Positions 45,488-56,599 of a DNA stretch of 64,000 nucleotides are shown here, piece by piece; positions within the stretch are counted from its first letter, which is position 1, and every line of letters starts with the position of its first letter. The stretch comes from Carya illinoinensis (lineage: Eukaryota > Streptophyta > Magnoliopsida > Fagales > Juglandaceae). The translations under genes and the position numbers were made by a program. The DNA is taken from positions 41,763,501 through 41,827,500 of the forward strand of contig NC_056760.1 in NCBI RefSeq assembly GCF_018687715.1, read 5' to 3'. The notes beneath the pieces are model-generated. The model had not been told where the DNA came from, made no database searches, and was given only the letters and a program-made list of their open reading frames with translations.

Positions 45488-46850
45488 TCAATCATCTCCC
45501 AGGCAAGGGGGATAATCTTCAGAGTCATGTCTGAAAATATTGCTGTAAGGATTAGAGTCTGTAGAGGAGGCCTCTGATTCTTTAATGGAATCATCACGGT
45601 TGAGTTCGTCTTTAATGGACTTCTTCAACAGTTGGAGTAAATCTTTCTTCTTCAATTGGTCAAAGGGAGACTTTTTCTTTGAAGAAGTTGAATCTTGTGA
45701 ACCTGTTGAATTCTTTTTTTTTTTCTGAAGATGATTTTTTCTTCTGCTTTGATGAAGAACTCTGTGAATCTGCAGCTTGATCACTTAATCATGGGATGGT
45801 TGGATATGTAATCAAAGCTTGATTTAAACCTATAGAAAGGGAAGGGAATTCCTCTGTGAGTTTTAGATTAGGCATTGGGAGGGGAAAGTTTTTTAAAACA
45901 TAAGAAATGATGCCATCTATGTGGGGAAATTTGTCCCACGATTTGACAAAATATTGGCGAATCAAGATGTCATTATTCTTTTCATATTACCATTTACAGA
46001 TCCAGGGGGTCTTGTATCTGGCATAGAAATGAAGCAGAGGGGGAAGTTTGGCATCTCTCCCTTTCATCTTGGGTGCACTGGAAATGGTAAAATGTTTGAT
46101 AGTCTTCTAAAGACTATCACAGAAAATATCAGTAATGGGGCTATAGAAATTCCACCATTTCTGAAACCAAAGGAGTAAACTGTGTTTGCACTTCTTGTCA
46201 AAGTTGAAGAACCAAGAGTGCTGCATATTTGGGGTTTGAAACAGAGGAAACCTTAACCAGGCTTCAATATAATCATAATAATTATACTGAAATTCGGTTC
46301 CCTTGATTGTTTTGGAGGTAGAAGGATGGGTGTCTCATTCTTCTTATGTCAAAACGAAAATTAGATAACAATTGTAAAAGATGATCTTTGAGGGATCAAC
46401 TTTATAATAAATGGGTTTAATTGAAATGGAACATGTGTGAAGCAAGATTCCAAGATAAAATTTGAGGTTTTTTGCTGGGTTTTCTGGGATCCAGTGAAAG
46501 CCTCGGGGAAAATAATCTGAAGCAATTTGGAATGGATATGTTTTTACTGATTTCTCAATATAAAATAGATTCACAAAATAAACTTTTTTGAAATATTCTG
46601 CCTTGTTGGCAGAGGGAAATTTGGGCTTCATCGTCGCCAAAGGATTTGCATACGGGTCATATGTTGTGGCTAGGGTTGAAGCAAATGAGCTGAGGGGAAT
46701 TGGCCTAGGAACTTGTCCTAGACTGGTAAATCTGTTGGCTATCTCCAGTGGGGAGGAAGCCAAAGTTGATGTAGATGCCGGAGGCATAAGCATTGGCAAA
46801 ACAGGGGGAGGGGAAGAGACTGGTAAGACCGGTTTCTTCTTCTTACTCAT
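45488..46850 (-). pseudogene. endogenous pararetrovirus: second open frame region, broken
   Basis: Frames at 46850-46344 (starts MSKKKKPVLPVSSPP, proline/serine-rich) and 45784-45488 (lysine- and serine-rich) flank a stretch with stops. They lie after RNase H and before the promoter. Some caulimovirids have an extra frame of unclear function here. I do not recognise a domain. Confidence 0.5.
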
Positions 46851-46948
46851 GTTTTCTACAATAATTCACGGGTAAGAAAATCAAAAATTGAATTATCTGA
46901 ACCTTTAATGTATTCAATATCAAAATCAAATACACTTAAAATAGCTTG

Positions 46949-47416
46949 TCATCGTGCAAAAATATACTTTGATGCAATGTTTTGAACATCTTTTTCTAAT
47001 ACGTATTTAGCAGATTGGCAATCAATACGCAAAAGAAATTTTTGATTAAGTAAATCACTTTGAAATTTAGAAATGCAGAGTACTATAGATAAAATTTCTT
47101 TTTTAATAGTATTATAATTATGTTGTGCATGATTCCAGGTTCCTGAATAGAAATGAACAATTTGTTCGGAAGAACCTGGTGAAACTATTTGTTTCAGGAT
47201 GCTGCCGTAGCCTATGTCTGAGGCGTCAGTTTCGACAATCTTAAAACTGTTTGAAGTAAGTATTCCAAGGCATGGAAGAGTTTTGATATATGCCTTGATT
47301 TGTTGAATTAAATTGGTGTGAACATCTGTCCACGGAGAAGGATTGGATCGTAGTCTCACAAAAAGAGGGCGACACTGTTTTCTCATATCCTTGTAGAAAT
47401 CAGAAATATAGTTCAA
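46949..47416 (-). pseudogene. endogenous pararetrovirus: RNase H fragment
   Basis: It has the RNase H features ETDASDIGYGSIL, then SGTWNHAQHNYNTIKKE and LLRIDCQSAKYVLEKD, in the order typical of caulimovirid reverse transcriptase/RNase H. It is separated by stops from the reverse transcriptase upstream and ends in a stop before completion. Confidence 0.85.
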
Positions 47417-47499
47417 AGGATTAAGAAATCTTCGAAGCTGGGTTTTGTCAAGAATGACATCAGGGAATTTGTTAGCAAATTCGATAGCTCGTTGAATGG

Positions 47500-48150
47500 G
47501 TCTGATTTTTCCTTCAAAGATTCATAACCAAGGAATCCAATCTTGGTTTGAAACAATTTAATCTTTTTGGCTGAAACAACAAGTCCATTTCTTTTGATGA
47601 TCTCGAGAAACGCTTGAAGATGTTTCTAGTGTTCATCAATAGATTTGGAGAAAACAAGGACATCATCTATGTAGATGATGGTAAAATGAGTGAATGATAA
47701 AAAGGTATCATTCATGATATTTTGAAATTCACTATGAGCGTTCTTGAGTCCAAATGGCATCACGTTCCATTCATAGTGTCCGAAAGGAGTGGTGAAAGCA
47801 ATTTTGTAACGGTCTGACTCTCTAATTTAGATTTGCCAAAATCCAGACTTTAGGTCAAACTTAGAGAAGACAACTGCCTCACTCATCCTATGAACCAAAT
47901 CATTCTTATTGGGAATAGGATACCTAATCCACTCTAAGATTTTGTTTAAGGATTTGTAATAAATGACTAAACGGGGTGTCCCACGCTCAATCTCAGCATT
48001 CTTCTGAACATAAAAAGTTGCATAAGACCACGGTGACTTACTACGCCTGATGATAGTTTTAGCAAGAAGATCCTGAATCTCAATTCTGCAAAACTCCAAA
48101 GTTTTACTATTCATTTGTATAGGTCTAGTTTTCAGAAAAATCTTTAACAT
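47500..48150 (-). pseudogene. endogenous pararetrovirus: reverse transcriptase, broken
   Basis: The N-terminal half is open (48150-47827) and ends at a TAA (47829-47827). Beyond it the same strand still shows the catalytic YIDD (47673-47662), and another stop follows near 47625. The family enzyme copies pregenomic RNA to DNA. With these stops this copy cannot. Confidence 0.85.
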
Positions 48151-48871
48151 AAGTTAAAGAAATAACATGTTTCTTCCTATGCCAGAAAGCATTAGGAAGA
48201 TCAGAACAAATATCAGAAATCAAACTTTTTTGAAGATCTTTGATTTTTGACTGAAGCAAGGAATATTTTAAATTATTAGAAACTCGTTTGAACTTGATTT
48301 CTTGTTTAAAAAAATCTAAATTTTTTTTCTTAGCTGAAAGCAAATACACAGATTTTCTAGCAGTATCTCGTTCAAACTTAGAAGCAAATTTAAATCTGAC
48401 TTTCTGTCTAAAGGAGTTAGTGGTGATCCCATTCGCATCAGAAAGAAACGGGTAAATCATGTTAAGAAATGGCATGCCTAAAATGACATCATGCGTCAAA
48501 TGTTTAACAAGCACAGAAGGAATCTTAATGCAAACATTGTCCTGGCAAACATGAGCTGTGTTTAGCTCATAGCGGATCCTCATCTTAGACCCATTTGCAG
48601 AGAATAAATTCTCATTGGAATTTTCAAAATAAGAAGTAGGAACTAAACCTTCACGAATACAATTAAGATCCGCTCCGGAATCAATCAAAGCAATAGCAGA
48701 GAATTTGAATTCACGACAAACAATAATCTCTACCAAACAAAACCATTTTTGTGGAACAGAATGGTGAAGCAAACAAATATCCTTAACTGGACTAGAGTGT
48801 TTAGCATGGTTTGACTGGTTTGTTTCATCATCAGAAGAACTATCATGATCAAATTGATTTTCAATTTTCAA
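48125..48871 (-). pseudogene. endogenous pararetrovirus: aspartic protease region
   Basis: A retropepsin-like segment (ALIDSGADLNCI, about residue 60 of this frame) and the later VILGMPFL segment place it as the polyprotein-cleaving protease. It overlaps the reverse transcriptase frame by a few codons in a different phase, showing a frameshift between them. Confidence 0.85.
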
Positions 48872-48902
48872 AGAAAGTATATCTTGTCTAAAAGAAGCAT
48901 TT

Positions 48903-49307
48903 TCAGAGTTCAGAAATTTCTTTTTTAATTAAAGAAACTGCATGCTGTAAGTCTTTTGTTGAAATTTCTTTGGGTTTTTGTTTTTGAAAATGTCCCAAAG
49001 TTTCTTGAAAAGAAATCTTCCCTTGAGAAGACGATGACTCTCTGCGAGTTAGGGTCTTCTTGAGCTGCTTGAGATATTTCTCTTTGAGCTCAGGGTTTTC
49101 AATTTGTGAAATAAGAGATAAGAGCATGTTTTCATGTTCTTCCTCTTTAGATAAAACTAGTTCTTGTTTTTCATCTTTAATTAAGACATTGATTGTCTTA
49201 ACTTCAGGTTTACAACAAGAATCATTGCAACCAAGCTTAATATTTGGTGAGTTAGGAGAATCAGAGTTTGAATGGTAATCTGAACTACTAGAACTAAGTT
49301 CATCCAC
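48903..49307 (-). pseudogene. endogenous pararetrovirus: acidic/serine-rich segment between coat protein and protease
   Basis: It starts MDELSSSSSDYHSNSDS and later has lysine- and glutamate-rich helices. Serine- and acid-rich tails next to the coat protein are common in this family. A stop divides it from the protease frame at 48871. Confidence 0.65.
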
Positions 49308-49375
49308 ATCTGAAGATATAGGAGATCTATTATTGAGGAGACGAAACAGATCTTCTTGATCAACGACATTAATTT

Positions 49376-49633
49376 TTAAATCATTAAGCTTCTTTTCGAG
49401 TTTGTGGTTTTTGGGGTACTTATTAGAAAAGTGTCCAAGTTTACCACAAGTAAAACATTTCCCTTTTGAGGGATTTTGAGTAACCTTTTTATGAAATGGT
49501 TTCTTTGAAACCGATTTTGAAATAGGTTTTTTATAAAAATCATCACGGGGCTTTTTGTAATCCCTGTGAGGTTTAGAAAACTTTTTAAAACTTTTCTTAT
49601 GCTATCTGGATGAAGCAATAGGAGGAATGCCAA
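49376..49633 (-). pseudogene. endogenous pararetrovirus: coat-protein zinc knuckle region
   Basis: The frame through 49450 (not the longest one) reads CFTCGKLGHFSNKYP, a CCHC knuckle in which the last cysteine is tyrosine. Knuckles of this kind bind viral RNA. The altered last ligand is one more sign of decay. Confidence 0.7.
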
Positions 49634-50252
49634 ATTGTTCGTAAAAGTTTCCCATTTTGTATTTGGCTTTCTTTCTATCCTTCATCTGTTGTGCAAGCAT
49701 TCTTTGATCATTGCACATACTAATAACAAGTTTCTGAATTGTACTTATGATGTCTCCATAAGTAAAGTTATCATAATTCAGAAATCCCGAGATATCAGTG
49801 AGTGAATGCTTAACCTTAATGGCAAACAAACGAGACAATCCATCAATGAATTTCTCCTTCCAGTAAGGTTTTTGTGAATCATCCCTAAGCATAACTTGAG
49901 ACGTAAAAACATCTTTATACCAACGATAATCAGACATTTTATTACATCTCAAATTATTCAGGTAATCAGAAATTCTATTGGTGATGTTGGATGGGGTACC
50001 AACAAAATGTATAACTATGGTATAAATCAAAGTATTGACACCATCAGGAACTCCTTGTCCTCTAGTTGTGTCAAAGATGGGTAACCCTTCGTCGTTATGC
50101 TTAACACCTGCACGAATAGTTTCCCTTGCTTCTTCAGTGAGATGTTTATCCCACCAAGTACGAAGCATACCCAAAAATCCCGTAGTCAGGACATTAACAA
50201 TCTCAGTCTGGCTGAGATTGTTGTTAATATAGGCATTAGCAACCATAGACAT
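49602..50252 (-). pseudogene. endogenous pararetrovirus: coat protein region
   Basis: A 216-residue frame lies just upstream of the zinc knuckle, in the position and with the character of a caulimovirid coat protein (for example PYWKEKFIDGLSRLF). It continues upstream towards 50394 with stops, and that part is then interrupted by a MITE and a copia. Confidence 0.75.
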
Positions 50253-50403
50253 ACGATTTAGAGTATTGAGGATTTCTTACTCAAAAAATCCATCAATATC
50301 CCATTCATACATTTGGTTATCAGATACAGAGAATTAAGATTGGAAACCTCTTTCTTCATAATGTAAATCAAGAGGAGTGGGTCTGGAATACCAATTCTTC
50401 GTA

Positions 50404-50573
50404 GGAAAAGTCTACTTGCAAGCACACTTGTGCACTAATATGTGCTCCAATTTATTGTAATTGGTCAAAAAGTAGATTTTATTGAAAACAATGCTAATTT
50501 AACTTTTAAGTATAAAAGAATCAGTATTAGTACGCAGAGTAGTACGCGACTTTGTTTGTATATAGCAAAACTC
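50404..50573 (+). mobile_element. Mutator-type MITE inside the pararetrovirus (170 bp)
   Basis: It starts GGAAAAGTCTACTTGCAAGC and ends ATAGCAAAACTC, with a perfect 9-bp duplication TTCTTCGTA (50395-50403 and 50574-50582). It is the same family as 19125-19293. It inserted after the viral integration. Confidence 0.88.
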
Positions 50574-50582
50574 TTCTTCGTA

Positions 50583-50958
50583 AGACCTATGGGAGTAGGT
50601 TCTTTTGAGTAGATACTAGCAAGTTTAGGTCTTTCAAGCTGAAGATCCTAAAAATTATTTTGAATTAAATCTATTTTTTGAACTAAGGAATCATCAGAAA
50701 AATCATCCAAAGTATGCACAGAAAAAGAATCATCAAAATCAACCCCTGGGCTGCTTTTCTCTAGCGGACAAGCAGAGGGTCGTTCTTGCTTAACTTAAGC
50801 AAGCAGTTGATTAATTTTATCCAAAGTATTGGCCAGTTTGAAAGTAATTTTTGGCCTGTTCTCTGGTAAAATAATCAAAAGTTTTTCAACCAGTTTTAAA
50901 CTTCTTGACGCAGGTTTTTCAGGAAATTGTTTTCCAACTTTACTCTCTATATGGTCAA
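50583..50958 (-). pseudogene. endogenous pararetrovirus: polyprotein upstream of coat protein
   Basis: This viral sequence lies between the MITE and the copia. It continues on the far side of the copia at 56375-56527. It contains stops. No domain was recognised; a coiled-coil-like segment is possible. Confidence 0.55.
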
Positions 50959-50963
50959 GTTGT

Positions 50964-51311
50964 TGTTGCAGATGGAGACAAAATAGCAAACGGTGAGCCA
51001 TGCACCGTTTGCTTCTTTGGTTTGCTAGGCACCTCCCCACCTCCCCAAGAATCATGCAGCAAATTGCTGCATAGTATTGATCTGCTCTCCTATAAATAGG
51101 AGAGCTTAAGTATCAGAGAGTGCAACAGAGAGTGCAAAGCGTGGAAGAGAGAAAGAAGAGAGAAGAGAGTGGGTGAGCAGAGAGTGTTTTCTGTAAAATC
51201 ATTTTTCATAGTGAAATTACAGCATCTGTGGACGTAGGCGATTGCCGAATCACGTTAAATTTCATCCCTCCTTTATTTAGAATCGTCTCTGTGTCAGAAC
51301 AGCTCCCAACA
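50964..51311 (+). repeat. 5' LTR of the Tnt1-like copia
   Basis: It runs TGTTGCAG...CCCAACA. It contains a TATA box (TATAAATA, 51091-51098) inside a perfect hairpin and two more perfect hairpins upstream. Confidence 0.95.
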
Positions 51312-51359
51312 ACTAGTATCAGAGCACTGGTTCTAGCTGTCTGAAAATTCAAGTTGTTC

Positions 51360-51760
51360 AAAATTAATTTTTGACAACTCCACGGTATTCCTCGCGTCGA
51401 GAGGAATCCGTTGCCGCAAACGGAATCGAAAATGGAGGTCGGACGAGGCTACACGCGCCCCTAGAAGATCGGCGCGTGCATCTGCTGCAACTCACGCGCC
51501 ACACGAGCTCTGGAGGTTGAAGACGCGTGAAACACACGCGCTCACGCGCCCCCACGCACGCCAGAGGTTGAAGAGGCGTGAAGGACACGCGCCCACGCGC
51601 CCCCCACGCGCCCTAGAGAGGTTCGGCGCGTGTGTCACACGCACCTCACTCTCCCCCCACGCGCACAGCACTGTACGCGCGTGTACTACACGCGCCCACG
51701 CGTTGCCCACGCGCACTGTGCAGCACGTGTATCTCACGCGCCGGACAGATCAGAACCGTC
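51360..51760 (+). repeat. GC-rich degenerate repeat in the copia leader
   Basis: Many copies of CACGCGCC, ACACGCGC and GAGGTTGAAGA(G/C)GCGTGAA lie in the untranslated leader between primer site and gag. Open frames on all strands across it are repeat artefacts. Confidence 0.75.
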
Positions 51761-51799
51761 TATTTTTCAGATCTGTTTTTGGCTAGATCTAAGCCATTC

Positions 51800-52025
51800 G
51801 GAGTCCGATCTCGACGATCAAATAGTGCTTTCCAACTATTTGGATCATTCCGAACTCATCCGTACGGTCAAAATTTTGAAATTCGGCATCAGTACATTAG
51901 ATCTGAACCATCTACGTGTTGCAGATCATTTTTTGGGCTAGATCACGCCAGTTGGAGTTCCATCGTAACGATCAAATAGTGCTGACAAACTATTTGGATC
52001 ATTCCGGACTCGTTTCCAGCTAATT
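51800..52025 (+). repeat. direct duplication in the copia leader
   Basis: CGATCAAATAGTGCT followed by ACTATTTGGATCATTCCG(A/G)ACTC occurs at about 51814 and again at about 51969, roughly 155 bp apart, just before the gag start. Confidence 0.75.
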
Positions 52026-52086
52026 CGAGTGTTTCGAACGCAACGGTAATCTTTGTTTGTTTGAATTTGAACTCATTTGTAAAGTT

Positions 52087-55000
52087 ATGGCTGGAGAAGA
52101 AGCTAAAGGTGTTGGTATCGAGAAATTTGACGGCACAGACTTTACCTATTGGAGAATGCAGATAGAGGATTATCTCTATGGGAAGAAACTACATCTTTCA
52201 CTCCTAAGAAGAAAGCCAGATGACATGAGCAATGAATATTGGAGTTTCCTTGACAGACAAGTGTTGGGAGTCATTCGACTAACACTGTCAAGATCAGTTG
52301 CACACAATGTGGGAAAGGAGAAGACCACAGCGGATTTGATGAAAGCTCTATCGGACATGTACGAGCAGCCATCAGCCAATAATAAAGTGCATTTGATGTA
52401 CAAGCTATTCTACTTGAGAATGGCAGAAGGAACTCCAGTTATTCAGCATCTGAATGAGTTTAACACCATCATCAATCAATTAGCTTCAGTGGGGATTGAA
52501 TTTGATGATGAAGTACGTGCACTGATTGCTCTAGCTCAATTGCCAAAGAGCTGGGAGGCCATGAGAACAGTTGTCAGCAATTCTTATGGCAAAACAAAGA
52601 TGAAGTATCAAGATATCTGGGACCATATTCTTAGCGAGGAAGTTCGCAGAAGAGATATAGGAGAAGCATCAACTTCCACTTCTGCCTTAAACCTCGAGAC
52701 GAGAGGTAGAGGAGCTAATAGAAGTTCAAATCGGGGCAGATCAAAGTCCCGAAGAGGCAGAAGTAAATCTAGGTCCGGAAAGCAAGTACAGTGCTGGAAT
52801 TGTGGCAAGATTGGCCACTTCAAAAATAATTGCAAGGAAGCAAAGAAGAAGAATGAGCATGACTCTGTTAATGCCACAACAGAAGATCTCCAAGATGCCT
52901 TACTTTTTTTAGTCGACAACCAAATTGAATCTTGGGTGTTAGATTCAGGAGCCTCGTTCGACACTACAGCACAGCGAGAAATCATGCAGAATTATGTCAC
53001 TGGTGATTTCGAGAATGTGTACTTAGCAGATGGTGAAGCGTTGGAAATCGAAGGCATGGGAGATGTACCAATCAATCTGCCCAATGGAAGTGCATGGTTG
53101 CTACAGAAGGTGCGACATGTTCCCAAGCTCATGAGGAACCTAATTTCTGTAAGACAACTTGATGCTGATGGGCATTCGGTACTATTTACCGGTGGCACGT
53201 GGAAGATAACAAAAGGAGCTATGGTAGTAGCTCGAGGCACAAAAACAGGTACTCTATACATGACTTCAAGTATTAGAGATACTATTGCAATTGCTGATGC
53301 AAATGCCAACCTATGGCATCAAAGGCTTGGTCATATGAGTGAGAAAGGAATGAAAGTACTATTATCCAAGGGGAAGTTACCAAAGTTGGAATCAACTGAT
53401 TTCGACATGTGTGAAGGTTGCATTTTTGGGAAACAGAAAAAAGTTAGTTTCCTGAAAAATGGTAGAACTCCAAAATCTACAAAGTTGTAGTTGGTGCACA
53501 CAGATTTGTGGGGGCCATCCCCAGTCGCTTCTCTTGGAGGATCGCGGTACTATGTTTCATTTATTGATGACTCAAGCAGGAAAGTATGAGTTTATTTTTT
53601 GAAAAATAAATCTGACACATTTGATACTTTCAAGAAGTGGAAAGCCATGGTTGAAAATGAAACAGGCTTGAAGTTAAAATGTCTGAGGTCAGACAATGGA
53701 GGAGAGTACATCGACGGAGGGTTCAAAGAATTCTGTGCTGCAAATGGGATTAGATTTCAGAAGACTATTCCTGGGACACCGCAGCAGAATGGCGTAGCTG
53801 AACGCATGAACAAAACTCTCAACGAACGTGCCAGAAGCATGAGGCTGAATTCAGGATTGCCTGAATGTTTTTGGGCTGATGCAATTAACACTGCAACTTA
53901 TTTGATTAATAGGGGACCTTCAGTTCCCTTAAAATTCGATCTACCAGAGGAAGTCTGGAGCGGAAAGAAGGTAAATCTTTCCCATTTGAAAGTTTTTGGC
54001 TGTTTATCATATGTTCACATAGATTCTACTGATCGTAATAAGTTAGAAGCCAAATCTAGAAAATGTTTTTTCATCGGTTATGGTGATGAAGAATTTGGCT
54101 ATCGATTTTGGGATGATAAAAATCGCAAAATCATCAGAAGTAGAAATGTGATATTTAATGAGCAGATTCTGTACAAAGCTAAGTCACAAGCTGAATCTGA
54201 GGAACAGCCAAAGAAACCTGAGGTTGTTGACTTTGATGTTACTCGAGTCAACACTGATCAGAACGAGGATCAAGAAAATGATGATACACAGATCGAACAA
54301 CGTACACCACTCACTGCTACTCGAAGATCTTCAAGGACAATCAGGCCACCACAGCGGTTCTCACAATCTCTATACTACATCTTGCTAAAAGATAGTGGTG
54401 AACCGGAAAGTTATGATGAAGCTCTACAAATTGAAGATTCGATCAAGTGGGAGAAAGCCATGCAAGATGAGATGGAGTCACTGATGTCAAATCAGACATG
54501 GGAGCTAACTAAGCTTCCAAAAGGCAAGAAGGCTTTGCACAATAAATGGGTGTACAGAATTGAGGAAGAGCACAATGGTAGCAAGCGCTACAAAGCCAGA
54601 ATGGTCGTGAAGGGGTTTCAACAAAAGGAAGGTGTCGACTACACAGACATTTTCTCTCCAGTTGTAAAATTGACAACGATCAGGCTAGTGTTGGCAATTG
54701 TGGCTGCAGAGAATCTACATCTTGAGCAGTTAGATGTGAAGACTGCATTCCTTCATGGTGATTTGGAAGAAGACATCTATATGCACCAGCCACAAGGATT
54801 CTCAGTGAAGGGAAAAGAGAATCTAGTTTGCAAACTGAAGAAGAGCTTGTATGGCCTAAAACAAGCTCCACGACAATGGTACCGGAAGTTTGACAACTTC
54901 ATGTGCAGTAATGGATTTACAAGACTGCAGGCCGACCATTGTTGCTATATGAAGAACTTTGACAACTCTTATATTATCCTACTATTATATGTGGATGATA

Positions 55001-55950
55001 TGCTCGTTGCAGGGTCAAGCATCGAGGAAATCAATGAACTGAAGAAGCAGTTGTCAAAGCGGTTTGAGATGAAGGATTTGGGTGCTGCAAAACAAATCCT
55101 TGGTATGAGAATTATTAGAGACAGGTCTAATGATACTCTCAAGCTCTCGCAGGAGGAGTATGTGAAGAAGGTGCTCAGAAGGTTTAACATGGACAAGGCG
55201 AAACCAGTGAGCACACCCTTAACTAGTCACTTTCGACTAACTAAGGATCAGTCGCCAAAGACGGAGGAAGAGCAAGAATGCATGGACAGAATACCCTATG
55301 CATCTGCTATTGGTAGTCTTATGTACGCCATGGTCTGTACAAGGCCAGATATTGCACAAGCAGTGGGAGCTGTGAGCAGGTACATGAGTAATCCAGGAAA
55401 GCAGCATTGGGAAGTAGTCAAGTGGATTTTAAGATATCTACAAGGCTCTTCAGATACGTCACTATGCTTTACAAAAGCAGGTTTAAAACTACAGGGATAT
55501 GTAAATGCTGATTTAGCAGGTGACGTTGACAGCAGAAAAAGTACTACTGGATTTGTGTATACGCTGGGTGGTACAGCTGTATCGTGGGCTTCTAAGTTAC
55601 AGAAGATTGTTGCTCTCTCAACTACAGAAGCGGAATACGTTGCTATACCTGAAGCAGGGAAGGAAATGGTTTGGTTGCAGTCATTCTTGGAGGAATTGGG
55701 AAAGAAGAATGAAAAAGGCATTCTGCACAGTGATAGTCAGAGTGCTATTTTTCTTGCAAAGAATCCAGCCTTTCATTCCAGAACAAAACACATACAGTTG
55801 CGATATCATTTTATCCGATCTCTTGTCGATAGTGGACAGCTGATACTTGAGAAGATTCGAGGAGCAGAAAACCCAGCAGACATGTTTACAAAAGTAGTTA
55901 CTGCTGACAAACTGAAGCTGTGTATAGCTTCAGTTGGCCTTCGTACTTAA
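52087..55950 (+). pseudogene. Tnt1-like copia gag-pol polyprotein with two stops
   Basis: In one reading frame of 1287 codons, two nonsense codons interrupt: TAG at 53488-53490 and TGA at 53587-53589, both in the pre-integrase/integrase region. I start it at MAGEEAKGVGIEKFDG (52087) because the ten upstream residues are leader. Domains are the gag UBN2 region, the CCHC knuckle CWNCGKIGHFKNNC (about 52793), the protease WVLDSGASF, and the pre-integrase HQRLGHMSEKG...CEGCIFGK. The integrase follows with SDNGGEY and PQQNGVAERMNK, then reverse transcriptase YVDDML (54988-55005), and RNase H KSTTGFVYTLGG...STTEAEYVA. It is closest in style to Tnt1-94-type polyproteins (Tork group). Apart from the two stops the frame is open. 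Confidence 0.92.
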
Positions 55951-56021
55951 AGGCATGACTTAAAGTTGCTGTGATGGTTGCTATGAAGATATGTAGACTC
56001 ATTTGTCTCCAAGTGGGAGAT

Positions 56022-56369
56022 TGTTGCAGATGGAGACAAAATAGCAAACGGTGAGCCATGCACCGTTTGCTTCTTTGGTTTGTTAGGCACCTCCCCACCT
56101 CCCCAAAAATCATGCAGCAAATTGCTGCATAGTACTGATCTGCTCTCCTATAAATAGGAGAGCTTAAGTATCAGAGAGTGCAACAGAGAGTGCAAAGCGT
56201 GGAAGAGAGAAACAAGAGAGAAGAGAGTGGGTGAGCAGAGAGTGTTTTCTGTAAAATCATTTTTCATAGTGAAATTACAGCATCTGTGGACGTAGGCAAT
56301 TTCCGAATCACGTTAAATTTCGTCCCTCCTTTATTTAGAATCGTCTCTATGTCAGAACAGCTCCCAACA
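56022..56369 (+). repeat. 3' LTR of the Tnt1-like copia
   Basis: It has the same length as the 5' LTR with eight substitutions and no indels. All three hairpins are preserved exactly. Confidence 0.95.
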
Positions 56370-56374
56370 GTTGT

Positions 56375-56527
56375 TGACCTATTGCATGGAGGGTTTGGTT
56401 GACAAAATTGTTTTGTTCAATAATCTTTTTTGTTTCAAAGAAAAAGTTTTCTTTCGAATCAGGATCCGAGATTTTAAAAGGTGAAGCTTTTACTTCAGTG
56501 CCTTTTATTGAAAGAAGGATGGTTTCT
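56375..56527 (-). pseudogene. endogenous pararetrovirus: right-hand terminal segment
   Basis: This is the viral sequence between the copia and the right junction. Its last ten bases repeat the first ten of the left junction (43054-43063), which is how the circular genome closes. Confidence 0.75.
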
Positions 56528-56599
56528 ATAAGTATTTTATATAAGTATTATATATATTATATTATATTATATATATAAGTATATATATAATTTATATAC

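Larger units (their letters stand above)
50964..56369 (+). mobile_element. Tnt1-like copia retrotransposon nested in the pararetrovirus
   Basis: It has 348-bp LTRs (50964-51311 and 56022-56369) and a target duplication GTTGT (50959-50963 and 56370-56374). A decayed primer site (GTATCAGAGC, 51315-51324), a full-length gag-pol frame with two stops, and a polypurine tract (AAGTGGGAGA, 56011-56020) complete it. By eye the LTRs differ at 8 of 348 positions (2.3%). All structural parts are present, but the stops in integrase suggest it cannot move alone. Confidence 0.95.
43054..56527 (-). mobile_element. endogenous pararetrovirus (Caulimoviridae), one genome length
   Basis: Viral regions appear on the minus strand in circular order: movement protein; then, wrapping to the right end, coat protein, protease, reverse transcriptase, RNase H, a second open frame, a promoter region and a tRNA-Met primer site. 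Without the copia (50964-56369 plus its duplication) and the MITE (50404-50573 plus its duplication), about 7.9 kb remain, a normal genome size for this family. The string GATGGTTTCT is at both ends (43054-43063 and 56518-56527). Both flanks are TA-rich. Florendovirus-like organisation is an inference. Stops, frameshifts and insertions throughout make it a dead fossil copy. Confidence 0.88.

Noticed and set aside
45921..46178. 85-residue frame on the plus strand
   Set aside because: Antisense to the broken viral second-frame region; no family resemblance.
51492..51979. several overlapping frames on both strands
   Set aside because: Created by the GC-rich CACGCGCC repeat in the copia leader.
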